Shown: positions 14,419 through 22,992 of the stretch, piece after piece | How positions within the stretch are numbered: the stretch's first letter is position 1 | Layout: each line of letters starts with the position of its first letter | NCBI GenBank assembly: GCA_007118445.1 | Contig: SKRP01000291.1 | Coordinates: forward strand, 1-29,185 | Length of the DNA stretch: 29,185 nucleotides | Direction: 5' to 3' | From: Natronohydrobacter sp. | GTDB taxonomy: Bacteria; Pseudomonadota; Alphaproteobacteria; Rhodobacterales; Rhodobacteraceae | Translations under genes and position numbers: made by a program | The notes under the pieces: model-generated | The model's database searches: none | Seen by the model: the letters and a program-made list of their open reading frames with translations, nothing else | What the model was told of the DNA's origin: nothing

Positions 14419-16869
14419 TTATATGAACGCGATATGGTCCGACAGCGTGTCGAGATCCGTGATACCCGCCAGGGTGACACTATCGCCATTGCCGAAATCC
14501 AGCACGATCTGGCCGTCCTCGACCGCACCATAATAGTCGATCACCTGTTCCGCGGTCAGCCCGCCGCCCCAGAGATTCTGGTCAAGATGCAGTGTGTCAT
14601 CGTCGTCAAAGCTGAAATCCATGATCAGAAGGGTGTCATGGCCTTCGCGGAAGATGAAGATATCCGCGCCAGGGCCGCCCCAGATCGTGTCATCGCCGGG
14701 GCCCCCGTCAAGCACATCATCGCCAGGCCCGCCATGGATGAAGTCATCGCCGGTTCCCCCGAAGATCGTGTCATCGCCGATCATCCCCCAGAGCACGTCA
14801 TCCCCTGCGCCGCCATAGATCAGGTCATCGCCCAGACCGCCATAGATCGTATCATTGCCCCCATGCCCGTGGATGGTGTCATCTCCGGCCCCGCCGCCGA
14901 TCACGTCATCGCCATCGCCGCCATGAATCAGATCTTCGCCGGGCATCCCCCACAGGCTGTTCTCACCTGCATTGCCATAGATTGTGGAATTGCCAATGCC
15001 ACCGTAAATCGTGTCATTGCCGATCCCGCCGACCAGCAGATTATCACCCGGACCGCCGCCAAAGCGGTTGTTCCCGGCAACGCCGAAAATCGTGTCATTG
15101 CCGGTCTGGCCCCACATGCGGTCATTGCCCGGCCCGCCGACGATCAGATCATTGCCTGATCCGCCGAAGATCGTGTCATGCCCGAACCCGCCAAAAAGCG
15201 TATTGTTGCCCCCGCCGCCATGAATCACGTCGTGATTGGTGTCGCCGTAGATATAGTCATCTCCATCACCGCCGGTCAGCGTGTCACGCCCGCCCGTGCC
15301 GATGATATACTGACCGGGCACATCCTCGGGCGCAGGTGGTGGCGGGGGGCTTGGCGGTATCGGGGCAGGGGGTTCGGGATAGACCGGATTTTCCGGGCCG
15401 ACCGGCTCTGGCGGAACCGGATCCAGTATGATGCTCAGCGAATCGGGTCCGGTCAGACCCTCTGGGAACAGATCCTCGGCGGTCAGCGGGCTGCCGTCAT
15501 GCGACTGGATCGTGATCGTGATATCGCGATAGGAAATGATGGCCCCGGTCGCGGTCGTGGTGATCGACAGCTGATCGAGATTGCGCAGCATCGGCAGATC
15601 AGTCAGGTCGAGCTGATCCTGACCGGCGTGGAAATCGGTGATCGTGACCGCGCTGCTGCTTGCGCGGATCACGAAAGTATCGGCCCCTGCGCCGCCGGTC
15701 ATGGTGGTATGGCCCGGTCCCGAGACCAGAACATCATGGCCCGCCCCGCCGACCAGCGTATCGCCATCACTGGCCGCGATCAGCACATCATGGCCTGCTG
15801 TCCCGGTCAGCAACTCGGCCGTGCTGTCAGAGGCGATCTGCACATCGCCCATCTGCGCCAGATCCACAGTGAAATGTGACACTCCGAACGCATTCTGAGT
15901 GCCGACCATGACATGGACCGTGTCTTCGACGACCGTCGCGGACACGGTCAGCGGCATATGCAGCGTGCCGCCATGGTCATCAGAAAAGGTCTGCATATGG
16001 ACAAGCTGGCCGTCGGGCAGCAGGCGGAACATGGTGACACCGTGGTCCGAGCCGACCGCAAAGACAAAGACATGCTCGCCATGTTCCACGACCGCAAGAT
16101 CCTGCACATTGGCAAAACGTGTGCTGCCTGTGTCGATGACATGCTGAACCGGCTGCAAGGTGCCATCAGGCGCGATCGCGATCACGCTGATGCTGGACCC
16201 GGTCGACGAGGCGACAAGCAGAAAGTCCTGATCCTCGAAGGATGCAAGTTCCATGGCGGTGGGTGCAGGAATCGCGAGCCCCTGCGCGGTGCCCAGCATA
16301 TCGATTTCCAGCCAGTCGCCATTCGGCATCAGCCGGTAGCTGGTAATTGTCTGGTCCAGCGCGCCGAGCGTCAGCGCATGGGTCTGCCCGTTCAGTGTGA
16401 TCTCATAGACCGCAACTGTTTCGGTCTGCCATTCATGTGCCGGAAGCAACGATGTCGGGGTATCAGTCAGCTGCGCCAGGCTGAGCAAGGCCCCGTCCGT
16501 GCCCGCAAGATGCGCGTTCTCCAGGTCTTCGAACGGCACATGCCGGATCGGGCCGAGGCTGCCATCATCGTGCAGCGCGACAGCGGTCAATGTGCTCGAG
16601 GCCCCGAAGAAGATCATCATCTGGCCATCGATCTCGGCGGCCGCCACCATATCCGTGATGCGCATCTGCAGATTGTCGGGAAAGATCATGCTGCCGGTCA
16701 GGGTCAGGCTGCCATCGGGCTCGATCCGGTAGACCGCAAGCCCGCCATATTTCCCCGTTGTGGTGACAAGGAAACTGCCATGTTCCGTTGTCACCAGAAT
16801 GCTGTCACTGATTCCCTGATCCAGCTGTTCATCGCCAGCCAGAACGACGCCACCCGCTTGCAGCCACAT
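14419..16869 (-). CDS. Secreted RTX calcium-binding protein with propeller-like N-terminus
   Basis: An 816-residue protein if started at the ATG at 16869. The frame is open further upstream, but those 98 residues have unrelated composition and run into the divergent gene. Residues about 10-340 hold recurring strands of the form V-x-V-Y-x-I-x-P-D-G-x-L (YRIEPDGSL, VALHDDGSL, YRLMPNGDW, IAIAPDGTL, FRLLPDGQL), resembling a beta-propeller. A short RTX block at about 353-395 ends in an ITDFHAGQDQLDL motif. A proline-rich linker (about 482-515) leads to 24 consecutive GGxGxDxxx nonapeptides (about 524-739) and a 77-residue tail ending DHIAFI, the C-terminal secretion signal region. RTX proteins are exported by type I systems and fold on Ca2+; no type I exporter genes are in the window. 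Function is unknown; surface adhesion or matrix roles are plausible given the neighbours. Confidence 0.88.
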   Translation of the reverse strand: MWLQAGGVVLAGDEQLDQGISDSILVTTEHGSFLVTTTGKYGGLAVYRIEPDGSLTLTGSMIFPDNLQMRITDMVAAAEIDGQMMIFFGASSTLTAVALHDDGSLGPIRHVPFEDLENAHLAGTDGALLSLAQLTDTPTSLLPAHEWQTETVAVYEITLNGQTHALTLGALDQTITSYRLMPNGDWLEIDMLGTAQGLAIPAPTAMELASFEDQDFLLVASSTGSSISVIAIAPDGTLQPVQHVIDTGSTRFANVQDLAVVEHGEHVFVFAVGSDHGVTMFRLLPDGQLVHMQTFSDDHGGTLHMPLTVSATVVEDTVHVMVGTQNAFGVSHFTVDLAQMGDVQIASDSTAELLTGTAGHDVLIAASDGDTLVGGAGHDVLVSGPGHTTMTGGAGADTFVIRASSSAVTITDFHAGQDQLDLTDLPMLRNLDQLSITTTATGAIISYRDITITIQSHDGSPLTAEDLFPEGLTGPDSLSIILDPVPPEPVGPENPVYPEPPAPIPPSPPPPPAPEDVPGQYIIGTGGRDTLTGGDGDDYIYGDTNHDVIHGGGGNNTLFGGFGHDTIFGGSGNDLIVGGPGNDRMWGQTGNDTIFGVAGNNRFGGGPGDNLLVGGIGNDTIYGGIGNSTIYGNAGENSLWGMPGEDLIHGGDGDDVIGGGAGDDTIHGHGGNDTIYGGLGDDLIYGGAGDDVLWGMIGDDTIFGGTGDDFIHGGPGDDVLDGGPGDDTIWGGPGADIFIFREGHDTLLIMDFSFDDDDTLHLDQNLWGGGLTAEQVIDYYGAVEDGQIVLDFGNGDSVTLAGITDLDTLSDHIAFI
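14653..15300 (-). repeat. 24 tandem 27-bp RTX-coding repeats
   Basis: 648 bp encode 24 uninterrupted nine-residue units of GGxGxDxxx type inside the RTX gene. DNA copies are diverged from each other. The middle units are the most degenerate (for example GVAGNNRFG, GNAGENSLW, GMPGEDLIH), and the C-terminal units nearest the secretion tail are closest to consensus. Confidence 0.9.
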
Positions 16870-16977
16870 GCCCAAACCCCAATATTCACCGGGATCAAGC
16901 CTGACAGGCGCGCAGGCATGCAACGCGGCGCAAAACGGGCAGGAAAGCGACCTTTGATGCGAAATTGAGTTTTCCGG

Positions 16978-17011
16978 CAGAGGCTTTGTTAACCCTGTAT
17001 TAGAGCCTCTG
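16978..17011. promoter_or_regulatory. Inverted repeat in the RTX/glycosyltransferase divergent region
   Basis: CAGAGGCT (16978-16985) and AGCCTCTG (17004-17011) are perfect inverted 8-mers around 18 nt that include GTTAAC. They sit in the 157-bp gap between the divergent RTX gene and GT2 gene, 15 bp before the GT2 start. It could be an operator for one or both genes, or a leader hairpin of the GT2 mRNA. Confidence 0.45.
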
Positions 17012-17026
17012 TGGTGGGATTGAGGC

Positions 17027-18067
17027 ATGAACATGCAAGCACCCTCCCATCTGTTCCGCAGGCTCGGGCCGGACCGCGCCGCTGTCACCTCGAATGCCTG
17101 CTCGGCAGGGCGTCTGGTGGCTGTCGTGGCCACACATAACCGCTGCGGGCAGTTGCGCCGCACTGTGGCGCGGCTGCTTGCCGAACCTGCGGGCTATCTG
17201 ACAGCGCTTGTCGTCGTCGATAATGCCTCGGATGACGGGACGGCAGCCTTTCTGGACAGCATATCGGACCCGCGGCTGAATGTTCTGCGCCTTGCGGAGA
17301 ATTGCGGCGGCGCGGGTGGATTTGCTGCCGGGCTGGATTTTGCGCGCAGACAGATGGACCCTGACTGGTATCTGATCATGGATGACGATGCCTGGCCCGA
17401 AGCGGAAACCCTGGCGCGCTTTCACAGCTCGGCGCCCGGACAGTGGGACGCGCTGGCAGGCGCGGTCTATGATCCGAAGGGACAGATCTGCGATATCAAC
17501 CGCCCCACATTCGATCCGTTTGCAACTCTGGGCACCTTCATCCGTACCGCCCGCAAGGGGCGCGAAGGGTTCCATGTCGGCCCGGCCGCCTATGAAGCAG
17601 CAGCGCCTGTAGCAGTTGACGGGGCCTCATTCGTAGGGCTGTTCCTGTCGCGCGAAGGGCTGGCGCTGGCCGGGTTGCCGGATGGCGGGCTGTTCGTCTA
17701 TGGCGATGATGCCTTGCTGACGCTCAGGCTCTCGCGCGCCGGGGGGCGGATCGCTTTCTGCCCGTTACTGCGTTTTGCGCATGACCATCCGTCCGCCCGC
17801 AATGCACAGATCGGCAAACCGATGTGGAAAATCTACTATCAGCATCGCAATGCGCTGATCCTGTATCGCTATGCGGCAGGCTGGCTGTTCTGGCCGATCT
17901 GTCTGGTGGTCATCCCGCGCTGGGCGCTGCGGATCCGTGCCTATCCGGGCCGCCGCCGCCAGTTTCTGCGCCTCTATCTGCGTGGGATCGTGCATGGCCT
18001 GCGGTGCAAGACTGCGGTGGCGCATGCTGCCGTGCTGGATTGGTCAGGCCAGCCCCCGCGCGTCTGA
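17027..18067 (+). CDS. Glycosyltransferase family 2, galactofuranosyl/rhamnosyl-transferase-like
   Basis: A 346-residue GT-A fold glycosyltransferase. Near the N-terminus LVAVVATHNRCGQL (about 30-43) and VVVDNASDDGT (about 62-72) form the nucleotide-sugar site. ENCGGAGGFAAGL (91-103) is typical of the GlfT2/WbbL-like branch, and DDD at 119-121 followed by AWPE is the metal-binding motif. A hydrophobic, basic C-terminal part (about 280-310) suggests membrane association. It probably adds a sugar to a lipid-linked surface glycan; donor and acceptor cannot be told. The start at 17027 has GGTGGGA seven bases upstream; an in-frame ATG at 17033 with GAGG at proper distance is an equal alternative. 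It is divergent from the RTX gene and stands alone before a 476-bp gap. Confidence 0.88.
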   Translation: MNMQAPSHLFRRLGPDRAAVTSNACSAGRLVAVVATHNRCGQLRRTVARLLAEPAGYLTALVVVDNASDDGTAAFLDSISDPRLNVLRLAENCGGAGGFAAGLDFARRQMDPDWYLIMDDDAWPEAETLARFHSSAPGQWDALAGAVYDPKGQICDINRPTFDPFATLGTFIRTARKGREGFHVGPAAYEAAAPVAVDGASFVGLFLSREGLALAGLPDGGLFVYGDDALLTLRLSRAGGRIAFCPLLRFAHDHPSARNAQIGKPMWKIYYQHRNALILYRYAAGWLFWPICLVVIPRWALRIRAYPGRRRQFLRLYLRGIVHGLRCKTAVAHAAVLDWSGQPPRV

Positions 18068-18543
18068 GCCTTTCAAACCACTGTATAATTCACGCGCCCA
18101 AGCCATGCCCCGGCACCGACGCTGTACAGCGCCGCGCATTCCGGGGGCCTGCATATTCCGGGGGCCTGCATATTCCGCGCAGACATGAACCCGCAGGTCA
18201 TTTCTGTCCGCAGCTTGCCACGCCTGTGACGGTCCCTGTTCAGCGCGGCATGCGTTTGGTTCCTCGCGACATGCTGCAACCTTGTGAGTTACGCCAGGGT
18301 CATGCGTGCGATGCCTTCACGCCATTGCTCCTGTCCGCACAGGTGCTGCCCTCGGGCGTGGCTTCGATCTGACCTGTGCAGTGGGGTTTTCAGGCAAGGG
18401 TTTCGGCTTTGCCGTTCGCATGGCAGCGCGCTGCCCGACAGGCGATTTGTCCGCGATGGCGCAGTGCTTGGTTTTCGGCATCCGGCAGGACCGCCCCGAC
18501 GACACCCGGATTGGCATGGCTGCACGCATGCCGCCTGAACGCG
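18068..18543. other. Gap between convergent GT2 and capsule permease genes
   Basis: 476 bp lying between a plus-strand gene end and a minus-strand gene end, which is unusually long for a convergent gap in this window. Open frames in it have arginine/proline-rich translations with no recognisable domain and no good start sites, so no gene is called. It contains a 17-bp tandem repeat (18138-18177) and a 6-bp hairpin GGCATG/CATGCC (18513-18532) just after the permease stop without a T-run. It could be the remains of a lost gene. Confidence 0.5.
18138..18177. repeat. 17-bp tandem repeat
   Basis: The 17-mer ATTCCGGGGGCCTGCAT occurs at 18138-18154 and 18155-18171, immediately followed by ATTCCG, the start of a third copy (18172-18177). 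The two full copies are identical, which suggests a recent slippage duplication. It lies in non-coding DNA. Confidence 0.85.
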
Positions 18544-19344
18544 CTATTTCTGCCGCGCCAGCAAGTCCCGATGGAACAGATGCATCAGCATCATCCCAAG
18601 CACCAGCGGGACCAGACACCACAGTCCAAGATAGACCAGCGACACATAGCCCGGCTGATAGACCGGATAAAACGCCGCACGCATCAGCCCGGTGACATGC
18701 AGAAGCGGATTATACCACAGCACACCCTGCGCAGCGGCAGGCATATCCTCGTAAAGCAGGATAACCCCCGAGATCAGAAACAGCGGGGTTGTCAGGATCG
18801 CCCAGACCTGCTGCCAGATTTCGAAACGGTGGAACAGATAGCTGTTGAGCATCCCCAGCGACAGCCCCAGCACTGCCCCGATCCCCCAGGCGAGCACCAG
18901 CAAGGGCCAGTTGATCAGCGTTTCGACCCCGTCATGGATCATGATCCCGGCAAGGATCAGCGCTGTGACCCCTGTCACCACGGCCAGGTTCAACGCGAAT
19001 CGGGCGAGCACAGCATCGATCCAGGCGACCCTCGGATAAAGCAACAGGCTGCGTGAATACCCCAGCGCATGACCTGTGACCGATCCCAGAAGCGTGAATT
19101 GCCGGACCACCAGAAAGCCTGTCGCCTTGAAAAGCAGGAAGCTGGTACCCAATGCAGGGGATCTCTGTAACAACGCGAAAGCATAGGCCAGGATCACGAT
19201 CGCGCCCAGTGGTTGCAGCAAGGCCCAGAGATACCCCCCCGGCATGCGTCCGTAACGGCTGGCCATCTCGCGCAGCATCAGCGCAAAAACCGCGCGCCTT
19301 GCAGCGCCTGCGACCGGCATGGGGCGGAAACTCTGTGACTGCAT
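18544..19344 (-). CDS. Capsule polysaccharide ABC transporter permease (KpsM-like)
   Basis: A 266-residue ABC-2 type membrane protein. Six hydrophobic segments are visible (about 37-60, 68-88, 116-138, 148-170, 178-197, 232-254). The N-terminal amphipathic part FALMLREMASRYGRMPGGYLWALLQPLG is characteristic of polysaccharide and polyol-phosphate exporters (KpsM/BexB/CtrC type), as is YNPLLHVTGLMRAAFYP near the C-terminus. With the KpsT-like ATPase encoded 1.4 kb away it should form the inner-membrane exporter of a lipid-linked polysaccharide. It is oriented opposite to the KpsE- and KpsT-like genes, with its start only 108 bp from the KpsE-like start, so the three are controlled from a common divergent region. 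Assignment to the export family is strong; the exported glycan is unknown. Confidence 0.9.
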   Translation of the reverse strand: MQSQSFRPMPVAGAARRAVFALMLREMASRYGRMPGGYLWALLQPLGAIVILAYAFALLQRSPALGTSFLLFKATGFLVVRQFTLLGSVTGHALGYSRSLLLYPRVAWIDAVLARFALNLAVVTGVTALILAGIMIHDGVETLINWPLLVLAWGIGAVLGLSLGMLNSYLFHRFEIWQQVWAILTTPLFLISGVILLYEDMPAAAQGVLWYNPLLHVTGLMRAAFYPVYQPGYVSLVYLGLWCLVPLVLGMMLMHLFHRDLLARQK

Positions 19345-19452
19345 TGACGGGCCTCTTTTGCGTGTCAGGACTTACACAGTCTTAACCTGAATTTGCTAGC
19401 CAAGGCTTAACGCCACGCGATGCAACCGACTTCAGGAAGGACCGGGTCACGC

Positions 19453-20697
19453 ATGAATGCTCATATCAGAACACGCCAGCGCGCGCCCGAGCCGATCGCC
19501 GATGCCGCGCTTCCGCTGCGATATCGCGACTGGACAGGCCCCCGCTCCGACCATGACCAGACTGTTCCGCCCCCGGTCGCCCCTGCTGCGCGCGCCCGCC
19601 ATGTTTCCGGGGTCGGGCTGTCCTTCTGCCTGCTTGTGCTGCTGCCCTGCCTGCTCTGCGCGGCCTATCTGACGTTGGCAGCGCAGGATCGGTATGTCTC
19701 CGAGGCCGGCTTCACCATCCGGCAGGAAGAGGGCGGCATGACCAGTGATCTGCTGGGGGGCATGACGCAGATGCTGGGCCCGCCCGGCGCAGGCAATGCT
19801 GATCTGTTGTTCGAATATCTGCGCAGTCAGGACATGGTGACACGTCTGGAGGACCAGTTGGGCCTGCGCGCGCATTATGCCCGTCACTGGCCACAGGATC
19901 CGCTCTTCGCGCTGCCACCCGAGGGCACGATGGACCAGCTCGTGCGCTTCTGGAGCCGTGCGCTGCTTGTGTCTTTCGACCGCAATACAGGTCTGCTGAT
20001 GCTGGAAGTGCGCGCGAATGATCCTGATTTTGCCCGCGATCTGGCGCAGGCTGTGGTCGCCGAAAGCGAGCGGATGATCAACGAGCTGAACGCCCAGGCC
20101 CGGCGCGACCGGCTGCAGAATGCGCGCGCCGATCTGGCTGCGGCCGAAACGCGCTTGCGCGCGGCGCGCGAGGCGATGGCGGCGTTTCGGGCCGCGACGC
20201 AGATTGTCGATCCCGATGCTGATCTGCAGGCGCGGATGGGGGTGCTGAACAATCTGCAGCAGCAGCTTGCGCAAGCGCTGGTCGAGCATGACCTGCTCAA
20301 GATGATCACCGATGACCGGGATCCGCGGATGCGACAGGCACAGCGCCGTATCGAGGTGATTCGCGACCGTATCGCCGAAGAGCGTCGCACTTTCACCACG
20401 CAGGACATGACTGTTGCCGAGACCGATTACCCCCGGCTGATCGCCCGTTATGAGGGGCTGCGCGCTGATCAGCACATGGCCGAGCAAGGGTATAATGCGG
20501 CCATGCGCGCCTGGGATCTCGCGCAATCGCAGGCCGAACGCCAGACGCTCTATCTGGCGCTGTTTGTCCCGCCGACGATCACCGAAGAGCCGGGGCACCC
20601 GCAGCGCCTTTTGCTGCTCGGGATGACCGCGCTTTTTGCGCTGCTGATCTGGGCGCTGGCCGTTCTGTTCTGGCACTCGCTGCGCGACCGGACCTGA
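19453..20697 (+). CDS. Capsule export inner-membrane PCP protein (KpsE/CtrB/BexC-like)
   Basis: A 414-residue polysaccharide co-polymerase type protein: a Pro/Arg-rich cytoplasmic N-terminus, a membrane segment at about 52-76, a large periplasmic domain and a second membrane segment near the C-terminus (about 386-408). The periplasmic part begins with QDRYVSEAGFTIRQEE and holds long alpha-helical, Ala/Arg/Glu-rich coiled-coil stretches (about 212-258 and 295-335). Such proteins bridge the ABC exporter to an outer-membrane channel. The start at 19453 follows AGGAAGG by 12 bp; an in-frame ATG at 19420 is a possible earlier start. The KpsT-like gene follows after 12 bp, so they form an operon. 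No outer-membrane channel (KpsD/Wza type) is in the window. Confidence 0.88.
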   Translation: MNAHIRTRQRAPEPIADAALPLRYRDWTGPRSDHDQTVPPPVAPAARARHVSGVGLSFCLLVLLPCLLCAAYLTLAAQDRYVSEAGFTIRQEEGGMTSDLLGGMTQMLGPPGAGNADLLFEYLRSQDMVTRLEDQLGLRAHYARHWPQDPLFALPPEGTMDQLVRFWSRALLVSFDRNTGLLMLEVRANDPDFARDLAQAVVAESERMINELNAQARRDRLQNARADLAAAETRLRAAREAMAAFRAATQIVDPDADLQARMGVLNNLQQQLAQALVEHDLLKMITDDRDPRMRQAQRRIEVIRDRIAEERRTFTTQDMTVAETDYPRLIARYEGLRADQHMAEQGYNAAMRAWDLAQSQAERQTLYLALFVPPTITEEPGHPQRLLLLGMTALFALLIWALAVLFWHSLRDRT

Positions 20698-20709
20698 GGG
20701 AGCGCGCGC

Positions 20710-21387
20710 ATGGCAGAACAGATCCTGAAATTCGAAAATCTGGTCAAGGGTTTCTGGCGCGATGGCGCTTGGTGCCCGGTGATCCGGGGGTTGACACTTT
20801 CGCTCCGGCGCAACACGGCCCTGGGCTTGCTGGGGCAGAACGGGGCAGGCAAGACCACGCTGCTGGATCTGGTCGCAGGCACGTTGCGCCCGGATCACGG
20901 TCAGGTGCTGCGCGGGGGTCAGGTGTCCTTTCCGGTGGGTTTTCACGCGGGCTTTCACCGCGACCTGACCGGCGCGCAGAACATCCGCTTTCTGGCGCGC
21001 GTCTATGGGGTTGACCCGGCGGCGCTGGAAGAGTTCGTTGCCGGTTTCGCCGAGCTTGGCGCGCAGTTTCACCAGCCGTTGCGTACCTACTCGACCGGGA
21101 TGCGGGCGCGGCTGGGTTTCGGAGCGTCAATGGGCCTGCCCTTCGATCTGTATCTGGTGGATGAGGCCACATCGGTTGGCGATGCGCGGTTCAAGCAGAA
21201 AAGCAAGGCGCTGTTTCGTGCACGGATGAAACAGGCCAGCGGTATCATGGTCAGCCATAACATGCAGGAACTGAAAAAATATTGTGATTCGGGGCTGGTG
21301 CTGCATGAGGGCAGGGCCTGGTATTTCGACCGGATCGCCGATGCGGTCGAGGCGCATCTGGACCTGCAGCATGGCCATGTCGGATAG
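20710..21387 (+). CDS. Capsule polysaccharide ABC transporter ATP-binding protein (KpsT-like)
   Basis: A 225-residue ABC ATPase of the short KpsT/BexA type. Walker A is GQNGAGKT (42-49), the signature is STGMR (128-132) rather than LSGGQ, as usual for polysaccharide exporters, and Walker B is LYLVDEATS (147-155). The H-loop is in VSHNMQEL. The N-terminal ENLVKGFWRDG matches this subfamily. It would energise export of the polysaccharide by the KpsM-like permease encoded on the opposite strand. GGGAG precedes the ATG, and the following GT4 gene starts nine bases after its stop, so it is inside a plus-strand operon (KpsE-like, KpsT-like, GT4, sulfotransferase-like). Confidence 0.93.
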   Translation: MAEQILKFENLVKGFWRDGAWCPVIRGLTLSLRRNTALGLLGQNGAGKTTLLDLVAGTLRPDHGQVLRGGQVSFPVGFHAGFHRDLTGAQNIRFLARVYGVDPAALEEFVAGFAELGAQFHQPLRTYSTGMRARLGFGASMGLPFDLYLVDEATSVGDARFKQKSKALFRARMKQASGIMVSHNMQELKKYCDSGLVLHEGRAWYFDRIADAVEAHLDLQHGHVG

Positions 21388-21396
21388 GGGGGTGGC

Positions 21397-22992
21397 ATGA
21401 TGCGGATCCTGCATGTCACATGGGTCGATCCTGCCGACCGCGCCGGGCGCGGGGGCGGTATGCGTGTCTATGTTGCGGCGCTGGTTGCAGCACAGCGCGG
21501 CCTGCCGGGGGTTTCGGTTAGCACATTGGCCACGGGGCTGATGCATGATCTGCGGCCCCGGCAGCCGCGCTGGCAGCGCCAGCGCGAGGGCCATTTCGAG
21601 CTGGTCAATTCGGCCTGCCTCGCGCCCTCACATGCGGCGTTTGCTGCGCCTGCGCAGCTATCGGATGGGCCGACCGAAGCGGCTTTTGCGGATTTCCTGG
21701 CCCAGAGCGGACCCTATGATATCGTGCATTTTCATGCGCTTGAAGGACTGCCCGCCGGGGTGCTTGCGTTGCGCGCGCGCTTTCCCGCAACCCGCTTCGT
21801 GCTCAGCCTGCACAATTACCATGCGTTTTGCCCGCAGGTGAATCTCTGGCAGCGGGAACAGGCGAACTGCCGCGACCATGATCAGGGCCGTGCCTGCGCG
21901 CGTTGCCTGCCGGTCACACCGCAACCGCACGCTGTCCGGACGGTCTATGCGATCGAGTCCTGGCTTGCCAGGCTGGGGACGGGGCCGGGCACGCGCCTGC
22001 ATCGACATCTCTGGCTGCCGCTGATGCAGGCGGGCTGGCGCGCGTTGAAACGGTTGCGGCGCGGCCAGACCGGCCATGCGCGCCCGGAGGGCAAGGAAAA
22101 TGCGCTCTTGCAGGGGCGTCGGGGCCGCATTGTCGATCTGATCAACCGCCATTGCGATCTGGTGCTGGCCGTATCGGAACGGACCCGCCGTCTGGCGCTG
22201 GGCTTCGGGGTGGCATCTGTCACCACCTGCCGCATCGGCACGGATCATGCCGATTGCTGGGCGCGCAGCGCGCCGCGCAACCTGCCGCGCGCAATCAGCG
22301 AGACAGCGCCGCTGCGACTGGCCTATCTCGGCTATATGCGTCGCGACAAGGGCTTTGCCTTCCTGCTCGATGCGCTTGCCACCCTGCCGCCTGAACACGC
22401 CGCGCGCCTGCATCTGACCATCGCCGCGCGTGCAGGCCCGCCCCAGATGATGGCGCAGCTCTCAGTGCTGAAGCCGCGTCTTGCGGGGCTGGTCTGGCAT
22501 GACGGCTACACGCGCGCGGGGTTGGACCAGCTTCTGACGGGCATTCATTGCGGCATCGTGCCCCCCTTATGGGAAGACAATCTGCCGCAGGTCGCGCTGG
22601 AAATGCATTGCCGCCATATCCCGCTGCTGACTTCGGATCTGGGGGGGGCGCAGGAACTGGGGGGCAGCGCGGCGCTGACTTTTCGCGCCGGGGATTGCGG
22701 CAGTTTTCACACGCTGATCGCCCGCATCCTGTCCGGCCAGGTGGATCTGCGCCGCTATTGGGCCAATGCGCAAGCGCCGCGCGACATGAGCGGCCATGCG
22801 CAGGATATGATGACGTTCTACAGGGGGTTGCATGAAAGCCATCATCCATATCGGGATCCCGAAATCCGGCACCTCGTCGATTCAGGCCTTTCTGGGAATG
22901 AACTGCGCGGCGCTGCGCGAACAGAAGGTGCTCTACGCGCCCTTCAACCCGCAATTCGGCAGCCAGTTCGAATTTGCCACGACCGCGCTTGA
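21397..22992 (+). CDS. Glycosyltransferase family 4, long C-terminal run-on
   Basis: The open frame encodes 531 residues of a GT-B fold glycosyltransferase. The N-terminus MMRILHVTWVDPADRAGRGGGMRVYV is the acceptor domain of a GT4 enzyme. The C-terminal donor domain shows GYMRRDKGFAFLLDAL (about 310-325) and the E-x7-E type motif in PPLWEDNLPQVALE (about 389-402). A GT4-like end is reached near residue 480 (MTFYRGLHE). The last 50 or so residues, from 22835, are read through the start of the next gene in another frame and have unrelated composition, so the native stop may have been lost. A GGGGGTGG site precedes the start; a second ATG is next to it. It probably builds the exported surface glycan. 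Confidence 0.85.
   Translation: MMRILHVTWVDPADRAGRGGGMRVYVAALVAAQRGLPGVSVSTLATGLMHDLRPRQPRWQRQREGHFELVNSACLAPSHAAFAAPAQLSDGPTEAAFADFLAQSGPYDIVHFHALEGLPAGVLALRARFPATRFVLSLHNYHAFCPQVNLWQREQANCRDHDQGRACARCLPVTPQPHAVRTVYAIESWLARLGTGPGTRLHRHLWLPLMQAGWRALKRLRRGQTGHARPEGKENALLQGRRGRIVDLINRHCDLVLAVSERTRRLALGFGVASVTTCRIGTDHADCWARSAPRNLPRAISETAPLRLAYLGYMRRDKGFAFLLDALATLPPEHAARLHLTIAARAGPPQMMAQLSVLKPRLAGLVWHDGYTRAGLDQLLTGIHCGIVPPLWEDNLPQVALEMHCRHIPLLTSDLGGAQELGGSAALTFRAGDCGSFHTLIARILSGQVDLRRYWANAQAPRDMSGHAQDMMTFYRGLHESHHPYRDPEIRHLVDSGLSGNELRGAARTEGALRALQPAIRQPVRICHDRA

Noticed and set aside
14180..14533. 117-codon plus-strand frame starting in the flp upstream region, with a hydrophobic stretch
   Set aside because: The second half is antisense to the RTX tail, there is no good ribosome site, and the hydrophobic part is short.
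14653..15300. Regularly spaced short repeats resembling a CRISPR array
   Set aside because: The 27-bp period is explained by RTX nonapeptide codons in one open frame; units are diverged and have no constant repeat/spacer pattern.
16870..17163. Extension of the RTX frame upstream of 16869
   Set aside because: It runs over the divergent promoter and the start of the GT2 gene, has no signal features and a composition unlike the RTX protein.
18289..18695. Small open frames on both strands in the gap before the capsule permease
   Set aside because: Arg/Pro/Ser-rich translations without similarity to known domains, overlapping each other and the permease end.
19447..21072. 541-codon minus-strand open frame opposite the KpsE- and KpsT-like genes
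   Set aside because: Both plus-strand genes have clear family motifs; the minus frame has none.
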